From NCBI GenBank assembly GCA_038121105.1, contig JAYONB010000003.1, positions 186,001 to 250,000 of the forward strand: a stretch of DNA of 64,000 nucleotides, written 5' to 3'. The notes below the pieces were generated by a model. That model saw only the letters and a list, made by a program, of their open reading frames with translations, was not told where the DNA came from and searched no databases. Both the position numbers and the translations under genes were made by a program. This DNA comes from CALJDF01 sp038121105. GTDB taxonomy: Bacteria; Pseudomonadota; Alphaproteobacteria; SHVP01. This document shows, one piece after another, positions 27,656 to 36,559 of this stretch (position 1 is the stretch's first letter; every line of letters starts with the position of its first letter).

Positions 27656-28161
27656 TCGCCGCCCTCCCACAGGCCGTGCCGGCGGTGCCACTCTTCCAGC
27701 GATTCGTCGGGGTAACCGGGAAAATGGGTATGGCCCACGCCAGACGGCACTTCGACCCAGGGCGCCTTGTAATCCAACATGATGTGCACCGTTTCGGGCG
27801 GCGTCGGCAGCGGCGTATCGATGACCCCGGCAAAGGGATGCACCAGTTCCGGCCATTCCGGGCTGTAGACCCAAAGGGCGGTGCCGCAGGCCACGCAATA
27901 GGCGCGCAACGCGGAGCTCGGCTCGCCCTCGGGCGCGCCCGCACCGCGTTCGGTGAGTCGCTTTTCGACTTGGTACGACTTGGCGTGTTCGCCGCCGTGA
28001 ATCCGTAAGGTATCGAACTGGCCCGACAAGTTGATGCCATAGCCGCCCGAGCCCGCGGTCTTGCGACAGACCGAGCAATAGCACCGCATGTAGGGCACGG
28101 GCCCATGGGACTCCACCGAAAAGCGGACCTTGCCGCAGTGACAGCTGCCGTCGAGTTTCAT
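27652..28161 (-). CDS. GFA family zinc-binding protein
   Basis: Protein of 169 aa with the glutathione-dependent-formaldehyde-activating (GFA/CENP-V) fold. Zn-binding cysteines are visible as SCHCG (residues 7 and 9), RCYCSVCRK (27, 29, 32) and YCVACGTA (near 89-92). Family members bind zinc; the enzymatic role of most, including this one, is not established. Leads a two-gene unit with DUF1330; divergent from the SDR triplet. Confidence 0.88.
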   Translation of the reverse strand: MKLDGSCHCGKVRFSVESHGPVPYMRCYCSVCRKTAGSGGYGINLSGQFDTLRIHGGEHAKSYQVEKRLTERGAGAPEGEPSSALRAYCVACGTALWVYSPEWPELVHPFAGVIDTPLPTPPETVHIMLDYKAPWVEVPSGVGHTHFPGYPDESLEEWHRRHGLWEGGE

Positions 28162-28240
28162 ACTGTTGCCCTATCGTTGCTTGCGCGCGCGGTCATCGTA
28201 TCGAGGCCAGCGCGCTACGCCAATGACAGGGGAGTGAGCG

Positions 28241-28951
28241 TTGCCGAGCGTTTTCGTCACCGGCGCCAATCGTGGCCTAGGGTTGGAGTTCGTGCGCCAA
28301 TACAGCGCCGACGGCTGGCGGGTGCTGGCCGGCTGCCGCGCGCCCGATCAAGCCACCGCGCTGAACGAAATCGCCGACGCGTCCAACGGCAAAACCACGC
28401 TGCATGCAATCGATGTGGCGGATCGCGCGGGTGTGCAGGCGCTGGCCTCTACCATCGACGAACCCATCGATATCTTGATCAACAATGCCGGGCAGATGGA
28501 AGGCTGGGACGAAGGGTTCGGCGCCATCGACTACGACAAATGGGATCGCATACTGCGCACCAACCTGTTCGGGCCGGCCTGGGTCTCTCACGCCTTTGCG
28601 CCGCATGTGGAAAAAAGCGCGCGCCGGTTGATCGCCATGATGACATCCGGCCTGGGTAGCCTCGCCGACAATCGCGACGGCGCCCGCAATCCGGCAGGCA
28701 AGCTTTACATGTACCGATCGAGCAAAGCCGGTCTCAACATGTTGGTAAGTAAGCTGGCGGCCGATCTGAAGGAGCGCGGCATCACGGTCGTCGCCATGGG
28801 CCCGGGACACGTTCAAACCGACATGGGCGGCCCAACCGCACAGCTGATGCCCGAAGAAAGCATCGGCGCGGTGCGCAACGTGCTGGCGGCGCGCACTGTC
28901 GCCGATACGGGCCGGTATTACTTCTATACGGGGGACGAGTACCCGTGGTGA
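28241..28951 (+). CDS. Short-chain dehydrogenase 1 of 3
   Basis: SDR oxidoreductase (236 aa). NAD(P) loop TGANRGLG (residues 7-14), NNAG motif, catalytic YxxxK as YRSSK, and a PGHVQTDMGG loop. TTG start with a GGGGAG Shine-Dalgarno about 5 nt upstream. The C-factor-like short form ends in DEYPW, as the next two genes end in TLPW and DVPW. First of three tandem paralogues; substrate unknown. Confidence 0.88.
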   Translation: MPSVFVTGANRGLGLEFVRQYSADGWRVLAGCRAPDQATALNEIADASNGKTTLHAIDVADRAGVQALASTIDEPIDILINNAGQMEGWDEGFGAIDYDKWDRILRTNLFGPAWVSHAFAPHVEKSARRLIAMMTSGLGSLADNRDGARNPAGKLYMYRSSKAGLNMLVSKLAADLKERGITVVAMGPGHVQTDMGGPTAQLMPEESIGAVRNVLAARTVADTGRYYFYTGDEYPW

Positions 28952-28964
28952 CGTCGAGGCGGAT

Positions 28965-29639
28965 ATGCCGACCATATTGATCACCGGCGCCAACCGCGGG
29001 ATCGGTTTGGAATGCGCACGGCAATTCGCCGCCGACGGTTGGACCGTGCTGGGCTGTTGCCGTAAACCCGAGGCGGCAACCGAGTTAGCCGCCATCGACG
29101 GCGTGACCGTCCACGCCCTTGATGTGACCGATATGGCTTCCGTCGACCGTCTCGCGACGGCAATTTCCGACCCCATCGATGTGCTGCTGAACAACGCAGG
29201 CCAAAGCCCACGACCTCGAATCACGTTCGGCAGCATGGACTATGACCGATGGGCGGATTTGTTCGCGGTGAATACGTTGGCGCCGTTCAAGATGATCGAA
29301 GCGTTTCACGATCATCTGCGACGATCGGACCTCAAGACCGTCACCAACGTTTCCAGCATCATGGGCTCGATCGAGGATACCAGCGGCGACCATGTGCCCT
29401 ATCGCTCGACCAAAGCCGCCCTCAACATGGTGACCAAAGCGCTGTCGGGTGACCTCGCGTCCGATAACATCATCGTCTTCAGCATTCATCCGGGCTGGGT
29501 GCGGACCGACATGGGCGGCCCGAGCGCCGCGGTTTCGCCCGAGGACAGCGCCGCCGGTATCAAGAAGGCGATCGAGAATGCCGACGCGAACGCGAGCGGC
29601 AAGTTCTTCAATTGGACCGGCGAGACATTACCGTGGTGA
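28965..29639 (+). CDS. Short-chain dehydrogenase 2 of 3
   Basis: SDR (224 aa), shortest of the trio. TGANRGIG cofactor loop, NNAG, YRSTK as the catalytic YxxxK, and HPGWVRTDMGG. ATG start 13 nt after gene 1 ends. Gene order, spacing and shared ends show it arose by tandem duplication. Confidence 0.88.
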   Translation: MPTILITGANRGIGLECARQFAADGWTVLGCCRKPEAATELAAIDGVTVHALDVTDMASVDRLATAISDPIDVLLNNAGQSPRPRITFGSMDYDRWADLFAVNTLAPFKMIEAFHDHLRRSDLKTVTNVSSIMGSIEDTSGDHVPYRSTKAALNMVTKALSGDLASDNIIVFSIHPGWVRTDMGGPSAAVSPEDSAAGIKKAIENADANASGKFFNWTGETLPW

Positions 29640-29643
29640 CGCC

Positions 29644-30360
29644 ATGACCAGCATGTTGATCACCGGTGCCAATCGCGGACTTGGATTGGACTTCGTGCGG
29701 CGGCTCGCGCCCGAGGGGTGGCGTATTCACGCCTGTTGCAGAAACCCCGCCAAAGCGACCGATCTCCAAGCCTTGGCCGATACGCACGATGTGACGATCC
29801 ACGCGCTGGATGTCTCCGATTTCGCGCAGATCGACGCATTGAAGAAGACGCTGGGCAAAGAGCCCATCGACGTGCTGTTCAACAATGCCGGCATCATGGA
29901 GACCATCCAACGCACGCTGTCGCTCGACCACACCAACCAAATGTTCGACACGCTGGACGAAGACGAATGGATGGAGGTAATCCGCGTCAACACCATGGCG
30001 CCGATGCGCATGTGCGAGGTCTTCGTCGACAACGTCGCGGCGAGCGAACGCAAACAAATGCTGATGATGTCGAGCATCGTCGGCAGCATCGGGAGCAACC
30101 AAACCGGTCGGTGGTACCACTACGCCACCTCCAAGACGGCCTTGAACATGGTGATGCGCAGCCTCGCTGCAGATCTGAAGGATCGGGGCATCACCGTGAT
30201 GTCCCAGCATCCGGGCTGGACGCAAACCGACATGGGCGGGCCTTCGGCGGCGCTGACGATCGACGAAAGCGTGGGCGGAATGGTCGAGGTGGTAAAGAAC
30301 CTGACCCCCGCCGATAGCGGCCGGTTCATCGCCTGGAACGGCGAGGACGTGCCCTGGTAG
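29644..30360 (+). CDS. Short-chain dehydrogenase 3 of 3
   Basis: SDR (238 aa). TGANRGLG loop, NNAG, YATSK catalytic motif, HPGWTQTDMGG. Compared with its neighbours it has an insertion of about 15 residues after NNAG (IQRTLSLDHTNQMFDTLDED). ATG start 4 nt after gene 2. Likely in one transcript with genes 1 and 2, possibly continuing into the cyclase. Confidence 0.88.
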   Translation: MTSMLITGANRGLGLDFVRRLAPEGWRIHACCRNPAKATDLQALADTHDVTIHALDVSDFAQIDALKKTLGKEPIDVLFNNAGIMETIQRTLSLDHTNQMFDTLDEDEWMEVIRVNTMAPMRMCEVFVDNVAASERKQMLMMSSIVGSIGSNQTGRWYHYATSKTALNMVMRSLAADLKDRGITVMSQHPGWTQTDMGGPSAALTIDESVGGMVEVVKNLTPADSGRFIAWNGEDVPW

Positions 30361-30371
30361 GAGAGCGGGAA

Positions 30372-30389
30372 ACCGCCCCTGGGGGCGGT
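30372..30389. repeat. 18-bp GC-rich palindrome after SDR 3
   Basis: ACCGCCCC-TG-GGGGCGGT, perfect 8-bp arms, 12 bp after the SDR stop and before the cyclase start. No T-run follows, so it is a poor intrinsic terminator; it could be an operator or slow read-through into the cyclase. Confidence 0.45.
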
Positions 30390-30416
30390 GACCTTACGGC
30401 GTTTCGCGGGCGCTAT

Positions 30417-31871
30417 TTGCGCACCATGCTGCTTTTGCTCGCGATGGACGTGGCGTTTCATGTGTTTTTCGGGTTGGTCACCCAGCGCTGGCTCATCGTG
30501 CTGAGCAACGTACCGTTGCAGGCGATCATGTTCCTGGGCGTGAACCTTGTGGGCGCCGGCATCATCTATCGTCCGATCGCCGATTTTATCGAGGGATCGG
30601 GTTCGCTTGATAAAGCGATTGGACGCATCCAAGACCTGCCGGTTCGCGCATCGTGGTTCGTCTTCGCGTTGGCCGTCCCGACGATGACGATCAACGTGAT
30701 CGCCATTCCAATGGTGTTCTTCCCCGACGACTTCGCGTTGATACCTATTGCAACCATTCTGACGCGGGTGGCGATCTGGTGCGTCCTGATGCCGTACTTC
30801 GTCTATTTCCTGGTGATGAACTTCACCGCCAATTTGCGCTTGGCGCTGTTCGAAACCCGCGGGATCGTGGTGCCGGCGCGACAAGGCCATGTCTTGGCGC
30901 GGCTCGCGGTCGCGTTCAGCGTCTCGGCCTTGCTGCCGGGCGTCGTGATGTTCATCGATTCGCTCGGCCTTGAAACGTTGGCCGCAACCCTAGGAATCGA
31001 ACCCTATTTGATTTTGGGGAGCGACCTATTCGTCACGCTGATGATCTTCGTCGTCACGTTCCCGGTGATCGCGCGCACCATTCAGAACCCGATCGGCAAG
31101 ATGACCGCCGCGGTCGGCGCGCTTGAGAAAGGCGATTTGACCGCGAAAACCCCGGCCCAGACCGACGACGAACTGGGCAAGCTTGCAGAAGCCTATAACG
31201 ACATGATCGACGGTTTGCGCGAACGCGAACTGGTGCGTGAGACGTTCGGCAGGTTTGTGAACCCGACGGTAGCCAAAACCATTTTGGAGCATCCCGAGCG
31301 ATTGGGCGGCGAAGTGTCCGTCGCGACGGTCCTGTTCACCGACATCGAAGCCTTCACCACATTGACCGAGCCGATGGCGCCGACCGAGACCATCGACTTG
31401 CTCAACGAATACTTCGAGGTGGTGATGGAACCGGTGAGCCGATACGGCGGGGTCATTACCAATTTCACCGGCGATTCGTTGCTCGCGGTGTTCAACGTGC
31501 CCGAACCCGACCCGGACCACGCAGCCAATGCGGTACGCGCGGCGCGCGGGATCGAACGCGCCTTGGCGGGGCGGACATTCGGCGCGGGTTTGACGATGCG
31601 TACCCGAATAGGGATCAACACCGGCGATGTCGTGGCCGGCGCGGTCGGCGGCTCGGACCGGCTCGGCTACACGATCCTGGGCGACGCGGTGAACCTCGCC
31701 GCGCGCCTCGAGCAGCTCAACAAGAACTACGGCTCCTTGATCATGGTGTCGGAGGAAACCGCACGACTGGCCGGCGACGAGTTTGCCTTCAACCCCATCG
31801 GCGACATCATCGTAAAGGGCCGCGCCCAACCGGTCCGGGCGTTTACGCTCGACGTGGCCGGCGCTTCTTAA
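30417..31871 (+). CDS. Membrane-bound class III adenylate/guanylate cyclase
   Basis: Nucleotidyl cyclase (about 484 aa). Six or so membrane segments in the first ~215 residues, a HAMP domain (about 218-270, NPIGKMTAAVGALEKGDLT), then the catalytic domain (about 300-480). Both metal aspartates are present (VLFTDIEAFT and NFTGDSLLAVF), as is GDAVNLAARLE with the transition-state Asn and Arg, so it should be active. It would make cAMP or cGMP in response to a membrane signal. The start is uncertain: TTG 30417 or ATG 30426, neither with a clear Shine-Dalgarno, and the frame is open upstream. Confidence 0.88.
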   Translation: MRTMLLLLAMDVAFHVFFGLVTQRWLIVLSNVPLQAIMFLGVNLVGAGIIYRPIADFIEGSGSLDKAIGRIQDLPVRASWFVFALAVPTMTINVIAIPMVFFPDDFALIPIATILTRVAIWCVLMPYFVYFLVMNFTANLRLALFETRGIVVPARQGHVLARLAVAFSVSALLPGVVMFIDSLGLETLAATLGIEPYLILGSDLFVTLMIFVVTFPVIARTIQNPIGKMTAAVGALEKGDLTAKTPAQTDDELGKLAEAYNDMIDGLRERELVRETFGRFVNPTVAKTILEHPERLGGEVSVATVLFTDIEAFTTLTEPMAPTETIDLLNEYFEVVMEPVSRYGGVITNFTGDSLLAVFNVPEPDPDHAANAVRAARGIERALAGRTFGAGLTMRTRIGINTGDVVAGAVGGSDRLGYTILGDAVNLAARLEQLNKNYGSLIMVSEETARLAGDEFAFNPIGDIIVKGRAQPVRAFTLDVAGAS

Positions 31872-31874
31872 CGG

Positions 31875-32810
31875 CTAGGTGGCGCCTCCCTCGAAAGGGA
31901 ACTTCTCGCGCCAGTGGCGGGCGATGTCCTCGCGGGTGCAGACCCAAACGTCTTTGTGTTGCCGAACGTGCTCCAGGAACTTCTGCAGGGCGCGCGCACG
32001 GCCGGGTCGACCGATAACGCGCGGATGAAGACCGACCGACATCATGCGGGGATGCTCGGCCCCTTCTTCGTAGAAATAGTCGAAGGTGTCGCGCATGTAG
32101 TTGAAGAACTGGGTGCCTTCGGTGAAGCCGCCGGGCACGGTGAAGCGCATGTCGTTGACCTCGAGCGAGTACGGCAGGATCAACACGGGATAGCTTGAGT
32201 CTTCGACCCAATACGGCAAATCGTCGGCGTAGGAATCCGAATCGTAGATAAAGCCGCCCTCCTCCGCCGCCAAGCGCCGCGAGATCATGCTCATGCGTCC
32301 CGCGAACCAGCCCACCGGGCGTTTGCCGGTCGTGTTGGTGATGGCTTCGATGGCGCGCCGCATGTGGTCGCGTTCCTCGGCTTCGGTCAGCGCGCCATGG
32401 TCGATCCAACGATAGCCATGCGTCGCAATCTCGTGGCCGGCATCGGCCATCGCCTTGGCAGCCACCGGATTGCGTTCCATCGCTTGGCCGCAAGCATAGA
32501 CCGTGCAGCGCGCGTCATACCGTTCGAGCAGCCGCAAAATGCGCCAAATGCCGGCACGCGAGCCGTACTCGTAAATCGATTCGACCAGGAGGTTCCGCTT
32601 GCCCTCCAACGCTTGGAACGTCGGATGCCCCGGCACGTCGGTCATCAGACCTTCGGAATGCGCATCGCCATCCATGATGGTGTGCTCCGCGCCTTCCTCG
32701 TAGTTGATGACGAGATTGAGCGCGACGCGGGCGCCGCCGGGCCATTGCGGATCCGGCGGATTGGGCCCGTAGCCGTAGAGATCGCGTGGATAGTCGCTGG
32801 TTGCTGTCAT
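31875..32810 (-). CDS. PuuE-type polysaccharide deacetylase family protein (putative allantoinase)
   Basis: Metal-dependent hydrolase (311 aa) of the NodB/CE4 fold. The N-terminus YPRDLYGYGPNPPDPQWPGGARVAL and NYEEGAEH match the cofactor-independent allantoinase PuuE family, and GHEIATHGYRW holds the conserved His pair. It could open allantoin or another cyclic amide; sugar deacetylation is less likely. A good GGGGAGGA Shine-Dalgarno precedes the ATG. It lies 48 bp after metH on the same strand and may belong to that transcript. Confidence 0.8.
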   Translation of the reverse strand: MTATSDYPRDLYGYGPNPPDPQWPGGARVALNLVINYEEGAEHTIMDGDAHSEGLMTDVPGHPTFQALEGKRNLLVESIYEYGSRAGIWRILRLLERYDARCTVYACGQAMERNPVAAKAMADAGHEIATHGYRWIDHGALTEAEERDHMRRAIEAITNTTGKRPVGWFAGRMSMISRRLAAEEGGFIYDSDSYADDLPYWVEDSSYPVLILPYSLEVNDMRFTVPGGFTEGTQFFNYMRDTFDYFYEEGAEHPRMMSVGLHPRVIGRPGRARALQKFLEHVRQHKDVWVCTREDIARHWREKFPFEGGAT

Positions 32811-32858
32811 GCGTTAATCCTCCCCTTGGGCGAAGCTTAACGCGAATACGCGCGCGGA

Positions 32859-35498
32859 TCAGGCCCGATCGTAGCCGAGGTTGGGGGCGAGCCAGCGCTC
32901 GGCCTGCTCGACGGAAACACCGCGGCGGTCGGCGTAGTCTTCGACTTGGTCGCGCCCGATGCGGCCAAGGCCGAAATACTGCGAGTCCGGGTGGGAGAAG
33001 TAATAGCCCGACACCGAAGCGCCGGGCAGCATGGCGAAGTTTTCGGTTAGCGTGATCCCGGCGTTGTTGGTGGCGTCGAGCAATTCGAACAGCGCAGGCT
33101 TTTCGCTGTGGTCGGGACAGGCCGGGTAGCCCGGCGCCGGGCGAATACCGCGATAGGCTTCGCCGATCAACGCGTCGTTGTCGAGATCTTCGTCGGGCGC
33201 GTAGCCCCAGAATTCTTTGCGCACCCGTTCGTGCAATCGTTCGGCAAACGACTCTGCGAGCCGGTCGGCCAATGCCTGCAACATGATGCCGCTATAGTCG
33301 TCATGCCCCGCCTTGAACTCGGCGAGCTTTTCGTCGATGCCCAACCCGGCAGTGACGGCAAAGCCGCCGATGTAGTCCGCAACGCCACTGTCTTTGGGGG
33401 CGATGAAGTCCGCCAGACAGAAATTCGTGCGCCCCGCGGACTTGCTCATTTGCTGGCGCAGGAAATGGACCGTTCGCAGCACCTCGGTGCGGCTTTCGTC
33501 GGTATAGATCTCGACGTCATCGCCCACCGCATTGGCCGGGAAGAAGCCGTATACCGCTCGCGCCGACAGCCACTGCTCGCCAACGAGACGCTGCAGCATC
33601 GACTGAGCGTCTTTGTAAAGGTCTCGGGCGGCGGACCCGATCACCTCGTCATCGAGGATCTTCGGATAAGTGCCGGCGAGCTCCCAGGTGCGGAAGAACG
33701 GCGTCCAGTCGATGTGCGAGGTCAATTCGGCGAGGTCGTAGTTCTCTAGCGCATGGACGCCCAGTACGTTGGGCTTGGGCGGCACGTAGTTCGACCAATC
33801 TGCGGCGAAGCGGTTTTCCCGCGCCGCGGCGATGGGGTGTTGGTTGGCGCCCGAATCTCGGTTGCGATAGCGCTCGCGAACGGATTCGTATTCGGCCGCG
33901 ATGTCGTTGACGTAGTCGTCTTTGCGGGTCTCGCTGGTCAGGTTGCTGGCCACCGCCACCGCGCGGGAGGCATCGAGCACATGAATTGCCGCACCGCGTT
34001 TGTAGCCCGGCGCGATCTTGACCGCGGCATGGACCTTGGACGTGGTCGCCCCGCCGATCAGAAGGGGGATGTCGAACCCTTCGCGCTCCATTTCATGAGC
34101 TACCGTGACCATCTCGTCCAACGACGGCGTGATCAGGCCCGATAGGCCGATGATGTCGACGTTCTCCTTGCGCGCCGTTTCAAGGATGGTCTGGTAGGGC
34201 ACCATGACGCCGAGATCGATGACCTCGAAGTTGTTGCATTGCAGAACCACGCCGACGATGTTTTTGCCGATGTCGTGCACATCGCCTTTGACGGTCGCCA
34301 TCAGAATCTTGCCCTTGGCCTCGGCGCCGACTTCCTTCTCGGCCTCGATGAACGGCAGCAGGTGCGCGACGGCTTTTTTCATTACCCGAGCGCTTTTGAC
34401 CACCTGAGGCAAGAACATCTTGCCCGACCCGAACAGATCGCCGACCACGTTCATCCCATCCATCAACGGCCCTTCGATGACTTGAATGGGTCGATCGAAC
34501 TCCTGGCGGGCTTCTTCGGTATCTTCGACGATGAAATCGGCGATGCCTTTGACGAGCGCGTGCGTCAGTCGTTCGCGGACCGGCGCCTCCCGCCACGACA
34601 GATCGGCAACCTGAACCTTGCCGCCCTTTGACCGATATTCCTCGGCGATGGTGAGCAGGCGATCCGTTGCGTCGTCGCGGCGGTTGAGGATGACGTCTTC
34701 CACCGCATCGCGCAGATCTTTGGGGATCTCCTCATAGACCTCGAGCTGGCCGGCGTTAACGATCCCCATATCCATGCCCGCAGCAATCGCGTGATACAGG
34801 AAGACCGAGTGCATGGCCTCCCGGACGGCGTTGTTGCCGCGAAAGGAGAACGACACGTTCGATACGCCACCGGAAACGTGGGCGTGCGGCAATTCGGCCC
34901 GAATGCGCTTGGCCGCTTCGATGAACTCGATTCCGTAATTGTTGTGCTCTTCGATCCCAGTGGCCACGGCGAAGATGTTGGGGTCGAAGATGATGTCCTC
35001 GGCCGGGAAACCAACCTCGCCCACCAGGATGTCGTAGCTGCGTTTGCAGATCTCGAATTTGCGGTCGGCGGTATCGGCTTGGCCGTCTTCGTCGAAGGCC
35101 ATCACGACGACGGCCGCGCCGTAGCGGCGAATCTTTCTGGCTTGCTCGATGAAGGGCCCCTCGCCTTCTTTCAAGCTGATCGAATTGACGACCGCCTTGC
35201 CTTGGACGCATTTCAACCCTGCTTCGATTACCGACCACTTCGACGAATCGATCATGACCGGTACGCGACTGATCTCGGGTTCGGACGCGACGAGATTGAG
35301 GAAGGTGACCATCGCCTCCTCGGAGTCGAGCATGCCCTCGTCCATGTTGATGTCGATGATCTGAGCACCGCCTTCGACCTGCCCGCGGGCCACCTCAAGC
35401 GCGGCATCGTAGTCGCCGTTGACGATCAGTTTACGGAACTTGGCGGAACCGGTGACGTTGGTACGCTCACCGATATTGACGAAATTAGCCGTGGTCAT
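32859..35498 (-). CDS. metH: Methionine synthase, folate/cobalamin/activation part (split MetH)
   Basis: C-terminal part (879 aa) of B12-dependent methionine synthase. Order: pterin-binding domain (NFVNIGERTNVTGSAKFRKL, about residues 5-270), cobalamin-binding cap and Rossmann domains with GDVHDIGKNIVGVVL (the B12-ligand histidine, about 385-600), and the SAM-binding reactivation domain (about 620-870, RPAPGYPACPDHSEK). The homocysteine domain is on a separate upstream gene overlapping by 4 nt (ATGA). Split MetH is known in Alphaproteobacteria. Confidence 0.96.
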   Translation of the reverse strand: MTTANFVNIGERTNVTGSAKFRKLIVNGDYDAALEVARGQVEGGAQIIDINMDEGMLDSEEAMVTFLNLVASEPEISRVPVMIDSSKWSVIEAGLKCVQGKAVVNSISLKEGEGPFIEQARKIRRYGAAVVVMAFDEDGQADTADRKFEICKRSYDILVGEVGFPAEDIIFDPNIFAVATGIEEHNNYGIEFIEAAKRIRAELPHAHVSGGVSNVSFSFRGNNAVREAMHSVFLYHAIAAGMDMGIVNAGQLEVYEEIPKDLRDAVEDVILNRRDDATDRLLTIAEEYRSKGGKVQVADLSWREAPVRERLTHALVKGIADFIVEDTEEARQEFDRPIQVIEGPLMDGMNVVGDLFGSGKMFLPQVVKSARVMKKAVAHLLPFIEAEKEVGAEAKGKILMATVKGDVHDIGKNIVGVVLQCNNFEVIDLGVMVPYQTILETARKENVDIIGLSGLITPSLDEMVTVAHEMEREGFDIPLLIGGATTSKVHAAVKIAPGYKRGAAIHVLDASRAVAVASNLTSETRKDDYVNDIAAEYESVRERYRNRDSGANQHPIAAARENRFAADWSNYVPPKPNVLGVHALENYDLAELTSHIDWTPFFRTWELAGTYPKILDDEVIGSAARDLYKDAQSMLQRLVGEQWLSARAVYGFFPANAVGDDVEIYTDESRTEVLRTVHFLRQQMSKSAGRTNFCLADFIAPKDSGVADYIGGFAVTAGLGIDEKLAEFKAGHDDYSGIMLQALADRLAESFAERLHERVRKEFWGYAPDEDLDNDALIGEAYRGIRPAPGYPACPDHSEKPALFELLDATNNAGITLTENFAMLPGASVSGYYFSHPDSQYFGLGRIGRDQVEDYADRRGVSVEQAERWLAPNLGYDRA

Positions 35499-36559
35499 GC
35501 GCTGATCGAGACTGCTTCGAGACCGGAGAGACGCATCGCGGGCGCCACCTCCGGCAGTTGTCGCGGCGCGATGCCCGCCACGGCTTTGGCGATGGCCGCG
35601 ATGTGGCCCGGGCTGGTGCCGCAGCAGCCGCCCACGATATTGATGAGACCCGATTCGGCCCACTCCTTGATAAACGCCGAGGTTGTCTCGGGCGTTTCGT
35701 CGTATTCACCCATCGCATTGGGCAAGCCCGCATTGGGATAGCCGCAAATCCAGGTATCTGCGACACGCGATAGCGAGGCGAGATGGGGGCGGATTTGTTC
35801 GGCCCCGAATGCGCAATTGATCCCGATGGTAAAGGGTCGCGCATGGCGCACCGAATGCCAAAACGCTTCGATCGTTTGACCCGACAAATTGCGCCCCGAC
35901 AGATCGGTCAACGTGCCGGAAATCATTAGAGGCAAGCGTTCGCCGAGCTCGTCGAACAGTTCTTCCACGCCGAAGATCGCGGCTTTGGCGTTGAGCGTAT
36001 CGAAAATGGTTTCGATCAACACAAGGTCGACTCCGCCTTCGACCAGAGCCGCGGTGGCGTCGCGATATGCCGTGCGCAACTCATCGAACGTCGTATTGCG
36101 ATAGCCCGGACGATTGACGTCGGGCGATAGCGATGCCGTCCTATTGGTCGGACCGAGCGACCCGGCGACGAAACGCGGTTTGTCGGGGTTCTTTTCGGTG
36201 GCGGCGTCCGCTGCTTCCCGCGCGATCCGCGCGCCCTCACGATTAAGTTCAGGGACGAGGTCTTCCATGCCGTAGTCGGCCTGGGAGATCGTCGTGGAAT
36301 TGAACGTATTGGTTTGAATTACGTCGGCGCCGGCTTCGAGATAGGCATCGTGAATCTCGCGCACGATCTGGGGCTGAGTGAGGTTCAACAGGTCGTTGTT
36401 GCCCTTCACGTCACGGTCGTAATCGGCAAAGCGTTCACCACGATAGCCCGCTTCGTCCAGGCTATAGGATTGGATCATCGTGCCCATCGCACCGTCGAGG
36501 ACCAAGATGCGTTGCTGAATCGCTTCGTTGAGCTTGGCCAATCGGGCTTGCCGATTCAT
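35495..36559 (-). CDS. Methionine synthase, homocysteine-binding subunit (split MetH)
   Basis: Homocysteine S-methyltransferase barrel (354 aa) equal to the N-terminal domain of MetH. Starts with ILVLDGAMGTMIQ; the zinc cysteines are in GINCAFG and GGCCGTSPGH. It supplies homocysteine to the cobalamin subunit encoded next. ATG 36559 overlaps the metF stop; the stop overlaps the second metH gene. Confidence 0.95.
   Translation of the reverse strand: MNRQARLAKLNEAIQQRILVLDGAMGTMIQSYSLDEAGYRGERFADYDRDVKGNNDLLNLTQPQIVREIHDAYLEAGADVIQTNTFNSTTISQADYGMEDLVPELNREGARIAREAADAATEKNPDKPRFVAGSLGPTNRTASLSPDVNRPGYRNTTFDELRTAYRDATAALVEGGVDLVLIETIFDTLNAKAAIFGVEELFDELGERLPLMISGTLTDLSGRNLSGQTIEAFWHSVRHARPFTIGINCAFGAEQIRPHLASLSRVADTWICGYPNAGLPNAMGEYDETPETTSAFIKEWAESGLINIVGGCCGTSPGHIAAIAKAVAGIAPRQLPEVAPAMRLSGLEAVSISA

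Noticed and set aside
30372..30389. Intrinsic terminator after the SDR genes
   Set aside because: The dyad is perfect but has a 2-nt centre and no T-run on either strand.
35495..36559. Cobalamin riboswitch before metH
   Set aside because: regulator-metF-metH genes overlap by 4 nt; there is no untranslated space.
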